From NCBI GenBank assembly GCA_000994705.1, contig LBZL01000001.1, forward strand, positions 11,207-53,549: a stretch of 42,343 nt of DNA. The letters are read 5' to 3'. Positions 15,026 to 23,512 of the stretch are shown piece after piece. Position 1 is the stretch's first letter. Each line of letters opens with the position of its first letter. This DNA is from Candidatus Nomurabacteria bacterium GW2011_GWB1_40_7 (GTDB taxonomy: Bacteria; Patescibacteriota; Minisyncoccia; Phycocordibacterales; UBA9973). The translations under genes were made by a program, and so were the position numbers. The notes beneath the pieces were generated by a model. That model made no database searches, was not told the origin of the DNA, and worked only from the letters and a program-made list of their open reading frames with translations.

Positions 15026-15376
15026 CTATAGAATTTTAGAATAGATATTCATAAATTTATATGAAAAAGGTTCAGCGTATTTTTCTAAAATAGTTCTCTC
15101 GTATGTGTCTAATTTATCAAATCCTAAAATAAAATTTTTAATTACGCTCCATTCTTCGCGCCCGGCAGGTTTAATATCTTTAAAAGATAAAATCTTATCT
15201 ATAATATCTAAAGAGCGTTTTTGAGTATTTAGTGTAGCTTCAACCTTACCAGAATCAAAAAAAGAAAAAAGCCTCCCAATTTCAGGATAAAGATTGGCCA
15301 TATAAAAAAGCGAGTCTTTTTTTATCTTTTTTTTCATTTTTGAATTAGTTTTATAATCTAAAATCTTTATATCCAT
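15026..15376 (-). CDS. Hypothetical protein, 116 aa, downstream of TraG-like ATPase
   Basis: Starts 4 nt after the stop of the 670-aa ATPase, so it is in its operon. The N-terminus is basic (KTNSKMKKKIKKDSLFYMAN) and the rest helical (DTYERTILEKYAEPFSYKFMN). No family is recognised and no transmembrane span or signal is seen. AT-rich codons match the host. Confidence 0.65.
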   Translation of the reverse strand: MDIKILDYKTNSKMKKKIKKDSLFYMANLYPEIGRLFSFFDSGKVEATLNTQKRSLDIIDKILSFKDIKPAGREEWSVIKNFILGFDKLDTYERTILEKYAEPFSYKFMNIYSKIL

Positions 15377-15380
15377 ATTT

Positions 15381-17393
15381 TTATTCTAAAATTTTTTTCA
15401 AAACGTCCTCCGGCACCTCTTTGACCTTGCTTTCATTCTTTTGTTTATCTTTTTCTTTGTCTTCTTCGTCTTTTTTTGCCTCCCCGCCTACAATACTTTG
15501 CGTAGCAATGCGGGCAGGCGTTTTTTCTGAAATCAAATTTTTTAATTTATTCATTTCTTCGGCGCTAGCGGCGCGGGCTTTGGACGGCACGGTTTTATTT
15601 AAAAGCTCTCTTAAGGCTAAATTTTCCCCGCCTGCGGGACGGGCAGGTTTTGTAAAAATTTTCTTAATGGCTCCAAAGACACTGGGCTTCGCTGGAGCAA
15701 AGGACTTACTCATCGGAAGAGAAGGTTTGCGTATATCAGGCGAGGATTTGCCCGACGGATAAAAATCTTTTTCCCCTCTTTCGTGATACCTGCCTTCTTC
15801 CTCAACCTTGCCTCCGCTTTTTTGTTCAAATTCTATGCCTAAATCCGCTAGCGGTTTAAAGAATCTAGAATTATCATATTTGATTTGATTTTCTGAACCT
15901 TTTTGCACCTTGACTTCTCCAGATTTTATTTTGGCAATGCAATCCTTACAATAAACCGGCCTGCCGGGTTCCGGCTTGAAAGGCACTGTTTTTTCCAAAC
16001 CGCAAAGAGAGCAAATAATTTTAAATTTTTCTAAAATTCCTCCTCCCGGAGAATAAGAAGAAGATCCGCTGTCGTCTCCAAGCGACATACCGCTCCAATC
16101 ATTTATTTCTTTTTCCACAACTTCTTTGGACCGGCAGTAAAGATTGCGAGAAGATTTTATAACTTCTTCCTCTACCTTTTTATTGCCCGATTTCACCATT
16201 TGCGGCAATGTTTTGGCGGAAAAAGGACGCGAAGTCACGCCATCTATCATTAATTTTAAATAAATTTTATAGTTCGGCAAATTCACGATGTCTTGCGGAG
16301 TGAATTCCGGGTCAAATTCTTTTTCTAAAAAATCCGCATCGTCCGAACCGACCCGAAAAACTATCATCGTCCCAACGTTGCCGAAAACAGCGTCCCGCAC
16401 CGCGGAGCTTTTATCCGAAACAAGCTGGGCGGTGTATTGATGAGCGACAGTAAGGTTTAATCTGTATTTTCTAGCTTCAGATAAAATACCTGCGAAGGCC
16501 TCGGTCACGAAATTTTGGAATTCGTCCACATATAAATAAAAATCTTTACGATGTTCTTCGGGAATACGCACGCGTTCCATCGCTGCTAATTGGATCTTGG
16601 TAATAATCATTCCACCAAGCAAAGCAGAATTATCCTCTCCGATACGCCCCTTGGAAACATTCACGAGAAAAATCTTGCTGTCATTCATTATGTCAAAAAT
16701 ATTTATCGTGCTCTTGGACTGACCAACGACATTTCGAATTATGGAAGTGGAAAGAAACTGCCCGACTTTGTTTTGAATCGGCGCGATGGCTTCGTTGCGG
16801 AATTTATCCTGCCAAGCTTCATATTCGTGCACCCAGAAAGCTTTGATGACCGGGTCTTTCAAATTAGAAATTATTTTCTGGCGATAATCTTTGTCCACGA
16901 GCATTCTTGGAATGCCAAGAAGCGTCGTTCCCGGAGTATCTAGCAAGGCCAAGATGCAGTTGTTCAAAATATATTCCATTCGGGCGCTCCAAGCATTTGC
17001 CCAAATCTTCGTAAAAATACCCATTAGACCGGACGCCACCAAATGCTTGTATTGCGGGTCAATAAGTTCTAGAACGTTAAAACCGACATGATAATCCGTA
17101 TCCGCCGGATTGAAATAAACCACGTCTTTCATGCGATGTTGTGGAATGGCCGAGAGCACTCCTTCCACAAGCTCTCCGTGCGGATCAACTACGCAAACAC
17201 CTTCGCCATTCTGAATGTTCTGAATAATCATATTAAACATCAGCACAGATTTACCGGTGCCGGACTTTCCGAGAATATAAACATGCTGACGCCTGTCTTT
17301 TCGTTTTATTCCAAAAAGCTGATTTTTATCCCGAAAAGTTGTGAGGCCGAGATAAGTAATGTCTTTATTTATAGGTATTTCTGGTAAGTCCAT
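15381..17393 (-). CDS. TraG/VirD4-like DNA-translocation ATPase with zinc finger and long tail (copy 2)
   Basis: 670 residues. The motor matches copy 1: HVYILGKSGTGKS (38-50), GVCVVDPHGE, KDFYLYVDEFQNFVTEA, LSEARKYRLNLTVAHQY and IVFRVGSDDAD. Past about 450 it carries a treble-clef-like zinc site CSLCGLEKTVPFKPEPGRPVYCKDC, split as CxxC...CxxC, then a disordered charged tail. The tail holds two in-frame palindromic insertions (PARPAGGE at 583-590 and PARIATQSIVGGE at 626-638). The start codon overlaps the edge of the GIY-YIG element's inverted repeat, so that element sits exactly at the 5' end of this gene. Confidence 0.87.
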   Translation of the reverse strand: MDLPEIPINKDITYLGLTTFRDKNQLFGIKRKDRRQHVYILGKSGTGKSVLMFNMIIQNIQNGEGVCVVDPHGELVEGVLSAIPQHRMKDVVYFNPADTDYHVGFNVLELIDPQYKHLVASGLMGIFTKIWANAWSARMEYILNNCILALLDTPGTTLLGIPRMLVDKDYRQKIISNLKDPVIKAFWVHEYEAWQDKFRNEAIAPIQNKVGQFLSTSIIRNVVGQSKSTINIFDIMNDSKIFLVNVSKGRIGEDNSALLGGMIITKIQLAAMERVRIPEEHRKDFYLYVDEFQNFVTEAFAGILSEARKYRLNLTVAHQYTAQLVSDKSSAVRDAVFGNVGTMIVFRVGSDDADFLEKEFDPEFTPQDIVNLPNYKIYLKLMIDGVTSRPFSAKTLPQMVKSGNKKVEEEVIKSSRNLYCRSKEVVEKEINDWSGMSLGDDSGSSSYSPGGGILEKFKIICSLCGLEKTVPFKPEPGRPVYCKDCIAKIKSGEVKVQKGSENQIKYDNSRFFKPLADLGIEFEQKSGGKVEEEGRYHERGEKDFYPSGKSSPDIRKPSLPMSKSFAPAKPSVFGAIKKIFTKPARPAGGENLALRELLNKTVPSKARAASAEEMNKLKNLISEKTPARIATQSIVGGEAKKDEEDKEKDKQKNESKVKEVPEDVLKKILE
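15480..15518 (-). repeat. In-frame palindromic element (39 bp) in the TraG-like ATPase
   Basis: 39 bp starting CCTGCCCG and ending GGCGGGGAG on the coding strand, translated PARIATQSIVGGE. It aligns with 27154-27192 in infA over its whole length. Confidence 0.75.
15624..15647 (-). repeat. Short in-frame palindromic element (24 bp) in the TraG-like ATPase
   Basis: CCTGCCCGTCCCGCAGGCGG and four more bases, translated PARPAGGE; the same ends as the 39-bp form with the centre deleted. Confidence 0.7.
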
Positions 17394-17672
17394 CCCGTTA
17401 GAGATAGGAAGCGCCTAATCTATTTTTCAGATAACGCTTGCCCATTCCCGATTTTAAGTATAATTCTCTCGACCTCGCTTTGCTTTCTAATAAACACGCC
17501 TCGTAATATATCAATATAAATGGGCCTCTACCTTTCGTATACGTTGATAAGCCTTTATTGTGCTGGTCCAGGCGCTTCCGTAGGTCTTGCGTATATCCCG
17601 TGTATATTTTACCATCCTTTTTACTTTTTAATATATAGGTGTAATAAAACATTAAGTGATCTCTAACGGGAT
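17392..17672. mobile_element. Putative GIY-YIG mobile element with 14-bp terminal inverted repeats
   Basis: ATCCCGTTAGAGAT (17392-17405) and its exact reverse complement (17659-17672) bound 281 bp holding only a GIY-YIG nuclease gene. The nuclease stop codon lies within the left repeat, and the left repeat supplies the first two bases of the TraG-like ATPase start codon. No clear target-site duplication was found. Confidence 0.65.
17398..17652 (-). CDS. GIY-YIG domain endonuclease (UPF0213-like)
   Basis: 84 residues from the ATG of MFYYTYILKSKKDGKIYTGY; an in-frame start at 17676 would add MDPVRDHL, but those codons read through the right inverted repeat. The fold is minimal: YTYIL (GIY), YTGYT (YIG), LRKRLDQHN with the catalytic Arg, and the Glu-containing SKARSRELYLKSGMGKRYLK. 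Stand-alone proteins of this type are common and their function is mostly untested; relatives are UvrC-like or homing nucleases. Here it is the only gene inside a pair of terminal inverted repeats. Confidence 0.85.
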   Translation of the reverse strand: MFYYTYILKSKKDGKIYTGYTQDLRKRLDQHNKGLSTYTKGRGPFILIYYEACLLESKARSRELYLKSGMGKRYLKNRLGASYL

Positions 17673-17755
17673 CCATATATTATTATTTTACAATATAATA
17701 ACCTTTTTTGCTAATTGATTTTGCCTTTTCTGTTTTGAACTCGGGTACGTATAAT

Positions 17756-17784
17756 TTGACAAATTCATGAAAATATGTTAAATT
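17756..17784 (+). promoter_or_regulatory. Sigma-70-type promoter of the membrane gene at 17842
   Basis: TTGACA (17756-17761), 17-nt spacer, TAAATT (17779-17784). The leader is about 50 nt with a consensus AAAGGAGG 8 nt before the ATG, unlike the leaderless neighbours. Confidence 0.8.
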
Positions 17785-17841
17785 CTTATTTGAAATCAAC
17801 ACATCGACAACAAAATAAACCAAAGAAAGGAGGAATCTGCG

Positions 17842-18450
17842 ATGAAAGATCTATGCGTGTGGCTCGTTGGTTTTGTGATGATAACATCCGCAATTCGCTG
17901 TATGTATCAAATCCGAAAACGTGACGGCGTAAGCCCCACCCTTTCAACCTGGATTATCTTCTTTGCTGGAACAATACTGAGCCTAACGACCTACATCATC
18001 GCGGAAAAACATGACCTGCGCTCTGGCGTTCTCAACATTGCGGACGTCGTCGCAACAGCAATCATTTTTCTTTCGGTCATCATCTGGGGAGAACGTGGGA
18101 TGCGTTTTAGGCCGTTTGAGAAATGGTATCTCGGTGGCGTCGTAGTAATTGTTGTTTATGGTCTCTTTTCTGGAGACGCCTGGGGTTCCAACATTTTCAC
18201 CCAAGTCCTCATTAGCGCTGGATACTTCCCCACCATACAAAAACTACTTACGGAGAAGAGAAATACTGAATCGTTCACCGTGTGGGGACTTATCGTTGTT
18301 GCTGGGTTGCTTGCTTTATACCCGGCGATGGCCAACGGCAATTTCCTTGCCGTTGTGTATGCAACTCGGTCTGTTGTTTCCGTGTCTATCGTTATCGCGA
18401 TTATGACTTACTTTGAACTCCGTTCAAGAAAAGCATTGTCGCAAACCTAA
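17842..18450 (+). CDS. Polytopic membrane protein, PQ-loop-like duplicated fold (family A, copy 2)
   Basis: 202 residues with about seven spans. MYQIRKRDGVSPTLSTWIIF in the first half and YFPTIQKLLTEKRNTESFTV in the second are equivalent motifs, matching the protein at 9346 (WYIKNV...PNPVSWFIW and YIPTFIKTW...TETSSIY). The common plan suggests a carrier built from two triple-helix bundles, as in PQ-loop proteins; this is an inference from weak motifs. Unlike copy 1, codons are GC-rich, the promoter and Shine-Dalgarno are consensus and a terminator follows, so it looks separately acquired. Confidence 0.7.
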   Translation: MKDLCVWLVGFVMITSAIRCMYQIRKRDGVSPTLSTWIIFFAGTILSLTTYIIAEKHDLRSGVLNIADVVATAIIFLSVIIWGERGMRFRPFEKWYLGGVVVIVVYGLFSGDAWGSNIFTQVLISAGYFPTIQKLLTEKRNTESFTVWGLIVVAGLLALYPAMANGNFLAVVYATRSVVSVSIVIAIMTYFELRSRKALSQT

Positions 18451-18488
18451 CCCGCCATGTCGCAAGACCTCTGGCGGGTAGTTTTTTT
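18450..18488 (+). terminator. Terminator of the membrane gene
   Basis: ACCCGCCA / TGGCGGGT, 8-bp stem starting at the stop codon, with a 14-nt loop and then AGTTTTTTT. Confidence 0.85.
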
Positions 18489-18554
18489 ATATACCAAAAA
18501 TTTACCCAAACTAAAAAGCCCCTATGATTGTTTGGGGATAAAGTAAAAATTATT

Positions 18555-19214
18555 TTAGTTATATATAATAAAAGATCTAGCTGGTTTTTTTGTAATAATA
18601 AAACTTCTAATATAAGATGCGCCTTTTAGATTTTTCCATTCTTCATCGCAGTTAATAGAAAAAAGAAATCTCGCTGGTCTTAGACTATTCTGGCTTACTA
18701 CAACAATTTCAAAAACATACTTGCCAAACTCTAGCTCGTTTTTAATTGTTCCACTTGGAAATCCTTCAGACATTAAATGTAATATATTTTCACCTTGACA
18801 CATAAAACAAACATCTAATCTTCTAGAATTTCTAGGTAGTATATCTATAGGAAAAATAGCAGCCTCGTGTGACCATTTTAATTTTACAGGAGCTCTGAAT
18901 TTTTCAACTTTTACGAATGACCCAAATTTATCTTTTTTCCAAATCTGAGATATATATGCTTCTGCATTTTTGGACATCTCAAAACCTCTATTTTTTATAA
19001 TTAATTGTAACCAATATGACTGGGGTTGTAAGGGATGATCTAACAGGGTTACCTCTTGATAGGTTTCTTTTGGTTGAAAAGATATTTTATGTCTAGCTTT
19101 GTAAATGACTAACCTAAAAAATGCATACGGAATTGCCGCGATTGTAAATAATGCGGCAATTTGTTGAAGCCAAGTGGTTGATCTCCAGAAATTCAAAGAA
19201 AGTAAATTATCCAT
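18555..19214 (-). CDS. Membrane-anchored hypothetical protein, 219 aa
   Basis: One N-terminal span (LQQIAALFTIAAIPYAFFRLV, about 16-36) followed by a soluble beta-rich domain with Ig-like features (YWLQLIIKNRGFEMSKNAEA, YVFEIVVVSQNSLRPARFLF). No family is recognised. Its start overlaps the stop of the zinc-ribbon gene by 8 nt, making it the third gene of the dnaK unit. It might interact with or respond to envelope stress, but that is only inferred from context. Confidence 0.65.
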   Translation of the reverse strand: MDNLLSLNFWRSTTWLQQIAALFTIAAIPYAFFRLVIYKARHKISFQPKETYQEVTLLDHPLQPQSYWLQLIIKNRGFEMSKNAEAYISQIWKKDKFGSFVKVEKFRAPVKLKWSHEAAIFPIDILPRNSRRLDVCFMCQGENILHLMSEGFPSGTIKNELEFGKYVFEIVVVSQNSLRPARFLFSINCDEEWKNLKGASYIRSFIITKKPARSFIIYN

Positions 19215-19419
19215 TATGGTTTACTAAGGAAAAAACACTAGCGGATGGATTAGAAATTGATATTGTTGTATTACCTCTATCTTCTTGGACAAAACTTTGC
19301 TCCGGGGGATGTATCAAAGAAACATGGTCACATTTAGGACAATGAACTAGTTCAGAAACAAAAACCATTGTCAGCATAGTACCACAACCTAAACATTTAA
19401 TTTTTGTATCGTAATTCAT
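19207..19419 (-). CDS. Small zinc-ribbon protein coupled to dnaK
   Basis: 70 residues. A two-knuckle ribbon, IKCLGCGTMLTMVFVSELVHCPKC, occupies residues 7-31; the remainder is polar. Its ATG shares one base with the dnaK stop (TAATG), and its own stop overlaps the next start, so dnaK, this protein and the membrane-anchored protein should be translated together. A role as a DnaK accessory factor is possible but untested. Confidence 0.65.
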   Translation of the reverse strand: MNYDTKIKCLGCGTMLTMVFVSELVHCPKCDHVSLIHPPEQSFVQEDRGNTTISISNPSASVFSLVNHNG

Positions 19420-21338
19420 TATTGCTTTGGTGTTTCTCTTTCTTCCCCTTTTTCTTTAAATTCAGCATCGTGAACTTCCGGATTTTGTTCTTCAGGGATA
19501 GGATTTGCTCCTGGTTGTGCCCCGACTTTCGCCATCGCTTCGCCGATTTTAGACATTTCGGCAGAAAGTTCTTCAGTGGCTTTCTTAATAGCTTCGCCGT
19601 CTGTACCATCTTTCACTCCGCGCAAAGCAGTTATTTTTGCGTTTACGTTGTCTTTTAATTCTTGAAACTTGGCTTCATTACCTGCCTGCGCAGGCAGGTC
19701 TTTCAAAGCTTTTTCTGCGGTATAAATAATCATTTCCGCGGTATTTTTGACTTCAGCATTTTCCTTCTTTTTTTTGTCTTCTTCCGCATGCGCTTCCGCG
19801 TCGGCTTGCATTTTTTTTATGTCTTCATCTTTTAGACCTGAGCTTGCTTCTATTCTGATTGACTGGGTCTTGCCAGAAGCCTTGTCTTTTGCCGTCACAT
19901 TCAATATTCCGTTCACATCCACATCAAAAGAAACTTCAATCTGCGGCATACCGCGAGGAGCCGGCGGAACTCCATCTAGGATAAATCGTCCTAGAGATTT
20001 ATTGTCAGATGCCATCGGACGTTCGCCTTGTACGATGTGTATTTCTACAGAGGTCTGATTGTCCGCCGCGGTAGAAAATGTCTGGGATTTGGAAGACGGA
20101 ATAGTGGTATTTCTGTCAATTAACTTTGTCGCTACTCCGCCCAATGTCTCAATGCCAAGGGAAAGCGGAATAACGTCAAGCAAAAGAACGTCGCGTACTT
20201 CTCCCTGAAGTACTCCTGCTTGCACAGCGGCGCCCAAAGCTACAACTTCGTCAGGATTGATGGACATATTCGGGTCTTTGCCAAAAAGATTTTTAACCGC
20301 TTCAACCATCTTCGGCATGCGGGTTTGTCCGCCCACCATAATAATTTCGTTGATTTCATTTATCTTGAACGGCGAAGCGGCTAGGGCTCTCTTGGTAATT
20401 TCAATAGAGCGATCAATATATTCTTTTGCAAGAGATTCCAGAGTTGCGCGAGTCATTTTCATGAGCAAGTGTTTTGGCCCGGAAGCGTCAGAAGTGATAA
20501 AAGGAATATTTATTTCGGTTTCTATGGTGGTGGAAAGCTCATGTTTTGCTTTTTCGGCCGCCTCTTTCAATCTCTGATGCGCGAGAGGATCTTTAACCAC
20601 ATCAATACCCGAATCTTTTTTATATTCCTCGGCGATATAAGCTATTATTTTTCTATCAATATCGCCTCCGCCCATGTGGCTGTCGCCATCGGTTGATTTT
20701 ACCTCTATGACATCATCGCCGATTTCCAGCACAGATACATCAAAAGTTCCTCCGCCGAAATCGTAGACGACTATTTTTTCATTTTTCTTTTTATTAAATC
20801 CGTAGGCGAGCGCGGCCGCTGTTGGTTCGTTGATGATACGCTTCACATCCAATCCGGCAATTTGTCCCGCATCTTTTGTGGCTTTTCTTTGCGCGTCATT
20901 GAAATATGCCGGCACAGTGATAATTGCTTCGGTGATTTTTTCTCCCAGCTTTGCTTCCACGTCGGTTTTTATTTTCTGCAAAATCATGGCGGAAATTTCT
21001 TCCGGCCGATAAAATTTGTCCGACATCTTTACTTTCACTCCACCGCCATCTCCGGCTTCAATTTTGAAAGAGGCGGTCGTTTCGTCTTTTTGCACCTCCG
21101 GGTCGTCAAAACGGTGCCCCATATAGCGCTTGATTTCGGAAATTGTATTTTCCGGATTGGTTACCGCTTGCCTTTTCGCAAGAAGACCGACGATGCGATC
21201 TCCGTTTTTTGCCGTAGCGACGACAGAAGGTGTCGTGCGATTGCCCTCAACATTCTCAATAATTTTCGGCGCGCCTCCTTCAATGATAGCAACTGCCGAA
21301 TTTGTTGTACCCAAATCTATACCTATGATTTTTGACAT
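19419..21338 (-). CDS. dnaK: Chaperone DnaK (Hsp70)
   Basis: 639 residues, full length. [20 protein letters not shown] with the phosphate-1 loop, [29 protein letters not shown], the linker [12 protein letters not shown] and the substrate-binding domain; the lid ends in an acidic tail without EEVD. DnaK folds clients with DnaJ and GrpE, both encoded elsewhere in the window. The lid carries a 20-bp perfect palindrome, giving LPAQAGNE at about 546-553. It is followed by two translationally coupled small genes. No HrcA/CIRCE operator was recognised upstream. Confidence 0.96.
   Translation of the reverse strand: MSKIIGIDLGTTNSAVAIIEGGAPKIIENVEGNRTTPSVVATAKNGDRIVGLLAKRQAVTNPENTISEIKRYMGHRFDDPEVQKDETTASFKIEAGDGGGVKVKMSDKFYRPEEISAMILQKIKTDVEAKLGEKITEAIITVPAYFNDAQRKATKDAGQIAGLDVKRIINEPTAAALAYGFNKKKNEKIVVYDFGGGTFDVSVLEIGDDVIEVKSTDGDSHMGGGDIDRKIIAYIAEEYKKDSGIDVVKDPLAHQRLKEAAEKAKHELSTTIETEINIPFITSDASGPKHLLMKMTRATLESLAKEYIDRSIEITKRALAASPFKINEINEIIMVGGQTRMPKMVEAVKNLFGKDPNMSINPDEVVALGAAVQAGVLQGEVRDVLLLDVIPLSLGIETLGGVATKLIDRNTTIPSSKSQTFSTAADNQTSVEIHIVQGERPMASDNKSLGRFILDGVPPAPRGMPQIEVSFDVDVNGILNVTAKDKASGKTQSIRIEASSGLKDEDIKKMQADAEAHAEEDKKKKENAEVKNTAEMIIYTAEKALKDLPAQAGNEAKFQELKDNVNAKITALRGVKDGTDGEAIKKATEELSAEMSKIGEAMAKVGAQPGANPIPEEQNPEVHDAEFKEKGEERETPKQ
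19680..19699. repeat. Perfect 20-bp palindrome inside dnaK
   Basis: ACCTGCCTGCGCAGGCAGGT is self-complementary and encodes the centre of LPAQAGNE in the helical lid. It is the shortest member of the CCTGCCCG...GGCGGG family. Confidence 0.6.
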
Positions 21339-21427
21339 ATAATTTATAAGGTTAAATTAATAATTAACATATATTTTGCGACCACTAAAAACTTGTATAA
21401 TAAGAGTATATATGATAAGCTATAAGC

Positions 21428-21982
21428 ATGTCAAGCAAATCCAAATATTCCAGTAAAATACTGAAGATATTAGGCGAAAAAAGCGCCATTTCATTGCCGG
21501 AACTTGCAAATAAAATTGAAAACCCTTCCCTAGCCCCCCAAAAAAGAGAGGAAAAAATTAAGCAAAAATATGCTATAACTCGAGCGTTTAAGGGACTCAA
21601 GGAGGCCGGATTGGTAGAGCAAATTTCTTCTCCTCAAAAAGAATACGTGCGCCTGACGAAAGAAGGCAGAAAAAAAATGCATAGTTTAGAATTAGAGAGT
21701 GACACAACTCTTGTGAATACTTCCTGGGATGGATTTTGGAGAATCATACTGCTTGACTTACCGGAGAATAGAAAAGCTGAACGCGAAAGTTTGCGCTACT
21801 TGCTCAAAAAAGCCGGTTTTGTGTGTTTAAAAAATTCCGCCTGGATTTCCCCTTTCCCCTATGAACACTTATTTGCGAATATAAAAAAAGATTTGGGGTT
21901 CGCAACAGAAATGATGATCATCGTCACAGAATTTATAGACGATGAAACAAAGAAAGTTTTATTTGAAACTTTCGGAAAATAA
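21428..21982 (+). CDS. Winged-helix regulator with PaaX/Cas2-like C-terminal domain
   Basis: 184 residues. The N-terminal part (ISLPELANKIE... KYAITRAFKGLKEAGLVEQI) is a winged helix. The C-terminal half (WDGFWRIILLDLPENRKAER ... LLKKAGFVCLKNSAWISPFP) is the ferredoxin-like domain shared by PaaX-type repressors and Cas2. No CRISPR repeats or other cas genes are near, so this is a regulator, not an adaptation protein. It is transcribed alone, divergent from dnaK with an 89-nt gap that could hold promoters of both. Confidence 0.8.
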   Translation: MSSKSKYSSKILKILGEKSAISLPELANKIENPSLAPQKREEKIKQKYAITRAFKGLKEAGLVEQISSPQKEYVRLTKEGRKKMHSLELESDTTLVNTSWDGFWRIILLDLPENRKAERESLRYLLKKAGFVCLKNSAWISPFPYEHLFANIKKDLGFATEMMIIVTEFIDDETKKVLFETFGK

Positions 21983-21996
21983 AAGATAAAAATTAT

Positions 21997-22302
21997 TTAG
22001 GCAACCTCTTCCATCATCCATTCTTTGTAAGCTCTATTGATTCTGCGAACATCCACGCCGGCAATCATCGGGGTGGAATAGCTGTGGTGCTTGGAAATTA
22101 AATCATTTACATCTTCGAGTTTGGATTCAAAAGTAGTAATAACTATCATGACCTCTTCAACATTTTTGAATTTCCCCTTCCAAGTGTACATCGAGTTGAT
22201 TGACCAATAATGTACACACGCACCCATTCTGTTGTCAATAATGAGCTTGCCCAAATCTTCCGCTTCCTCCTTGGTTGCACAAGTTGTATGTATAAATACC
22301 AT
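21997..22302 (-). CDS. cutA: CutA-like divalent-cation tolerance protein
   Basis: 101 residues. The trimeric ferredoxin-like CutA1 pattern is clear: MVFIHTTCATKEEAEDLGKL, GACVHYWSINSMYTWKGKF, EVMIVITTFESKLEDV, HHSYSTPMIAGVDVRRI and a C-terminal YKEWM. The biochemical role of CutA is unsettled; it has been linked to copper tolerance and to trimeric scaffolding. It lies 91 nt after grpE, same strand. Confidence 0.9.
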   Translation of the reverse strand: MVFIHTTCATKEEAEDLGKLIIDNRMGACVHYWSINSMYTWKGKFKNVEEVMIVITTFESKLEDVNDLISKHHSYSTPMIAGVDVRRINRAYKEWMMEEVA

Positions 22303-22393
22303 AAAATAGAGATAGATGTCTTACAAATAAATGTTCGACCTTTATATTATTATACTACTTATCTGGAAAAGCAAAATAAGATAGAATTTATAT

Positions 22394-22987
22394 TTATTCC
22401 CTCGGTTCTCCGTATTCATACACATTCACCCTGGCTGGGCGAATTACACGTTCACCCATTTTAAAACCTTTTTGGATAACATTCGCAATTTTGTGTTCAA
22501 GTTCTTTGTCGTCGGTTTCTACCATATCGATGGACTGATGAATATTCGGGTCAAACGCTTCGCCCTCTTCGCCTATCGGCCTTACTCCATACTCCTCAAA
22601 TATCGCATTCATTTGAGAATAAATATATTCAACACCTTTACGCCAGTTGTCGTCTACTTTCTCCCAGGCTTCTTTGTTTGCAAAAGCCATATTGAAACTA
22701 TCAAGCACAGAAAGAAAACGCATTAAAATTCGCTCGCGCATGCTTTCCGAAAACATCGCCCTACGGTCATCTTCTTGTTTCCTATAATTGGCAAACTCCG
22801 CCCGCTCTTTCTGCCAGCCATTCAAATAATCTTCTTTTTCTTTTTTACACATCTTCAAGTCAGCTCTCAGTTTTTTGAAGGTTTTCTTTAAATCTTCCTC
22901 CCCGTCTTCATTAAATTCAAACTCAAGAACCTCAGAATCTTCTGGTTCGGGAATAGTTTCATCTTTTTTTTCTTCATCATCTGACAT
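22394..22987 (-). CDS. grpE: Nucleotide exchange factor GrpE
   Basis: 197 residues: an acidic disordered N-terminus, a long coiled coil (LKKTFKKLRADLKMCKKEKE through ERAEFANYRKQ), a four-helix part (RFLSVLDSFNMAF) and the beta wing ending in GFKMGERVIRPARVNVYEYG. GrpE releases ADP from DnaK. TATATT sits 6 nt before the ATG, so the message is predicted leaderless. Confidence 0.95.
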   Translation of the reverse strand: MSDDEEKKDETIPEPEDSEVLEFEFNEDGEEDLKKTFKKLRADLKMCKKEKEDYLNGWQKERAEFANYRKQEDDRRAMFSESMRERILMRFLSVLDSFNMAFANKEAWEKVDDNWRKGVEYIYSQMNAIFEEYGVRPIGEEGEAFDPNIHQSIDMVETDDKELEHKIANVIQKGFKMGERVIRPARVNVYEYGEPRE

Positions 22988-22993
22988 AGAGAT

Positions 22994-22999
22994 AATATA
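22994..22999 (-). promoter_or_regulatory. grpE -10 box, leaderless type
   Basis: TATATT on the minus strand exactly 6 nt before the grpE ATG. Confidence 0.65.
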
Positions 23000-23010
23000 A
23001 CATAAAAAGA

Positions 23011-23064
23011 ACCTCTCCCCAACCCTCTCCTTATTAAGGAGAGGGTGCCGAAGACGGGTGAGGT
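23011..23064. repeat. GC-rich palindromic intergenic repeat between rpsI and grpE
   Basis: An inner perfect 11-bp hairpin (ACCCTCTCCTT / AAGGAGAGGGT, loop ATT) is nested in an outer ACCTC / GAGGT pair, giving a cloverleaf-like fold. It begins 5 nt after the rpsI stop and may end that operon, though no T-run follows. Similar CCCTCTCC...GGAGAGGG intergenic repeats are familiar from many bacteria. Confidence 0.7.
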
Positions 23065-23068
23065 GAAT

Positions 23069-23485
23069 CTATCGTTTAGACCACTGAGGCGCCTTTCTTG
23101 CTTTCTTTAATCCAAATTTTCTGCGTTCCTTCGCCCGAGAGTCGCGCTTCAAAAATCCCAATTTCTTTAAGCCTCCGCGCAAAGCAATATCTGAAACCAC
23201 CAACGCTCTTGAGAGCCCGTGACGAACAGCTTCTGCCTGAGAATGCACTCCGCCACCGGATACATGCGCCTCAATGCTCCATTTTTTAGAACCTGCAGGC
23301 AAACCCTTCACCATCGGGTCTAAAATCAAACGGCGTTCTGACTCTGTTTTGAAATACTCCTTGGCATCTTTTCCATTCACAGCAAAATGCGCTTTGACAG
23401 ATTCCGAAATACGCACTCTGGCCGTTGAAGTTTTGCGTCTTCCTACCGCTTCAACGTATTTTGTCTTTATTTTATCTTTATCCAT
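23069..23485 (-). CDS. rpsI: 30S ribosomal protein S9
   Basis: 138 residues with YVEAVGRRKTSTARVRI at the N-terminus, VSGGGVHSQAEAVRHGLSRA in the centre and the invariant C-terminal QWSKR that reaches the P site. It is the last gene of the leftward ribosomal cluster, 27 nt after rplM. Confidence 0.96.
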   Translation of the reverse strand: MDKDKIKTKYVEAVGRRKTSTARVRISESVKAHFAVNGKDAKEYFKTESERRLILDPMVKGLPAGSKKWSIEAHVSGGGVHSQAEAVRHGLSRALVVSDIALRGGLKKLGFLKRDSRAKERRKFGLKKARKAPQWSKR

Positions 23486-23512
23486 CCCGTATTAAAATTT
23501 TAATTAATAATG

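Noticed and set aside
21428-21982. Possible CRISPR-associated Cas2
   Set aside because: The domain is Cas2-like but joined to an N-terminal winged helix as in PaaX; no repeats, spacers or other cas genes are near.
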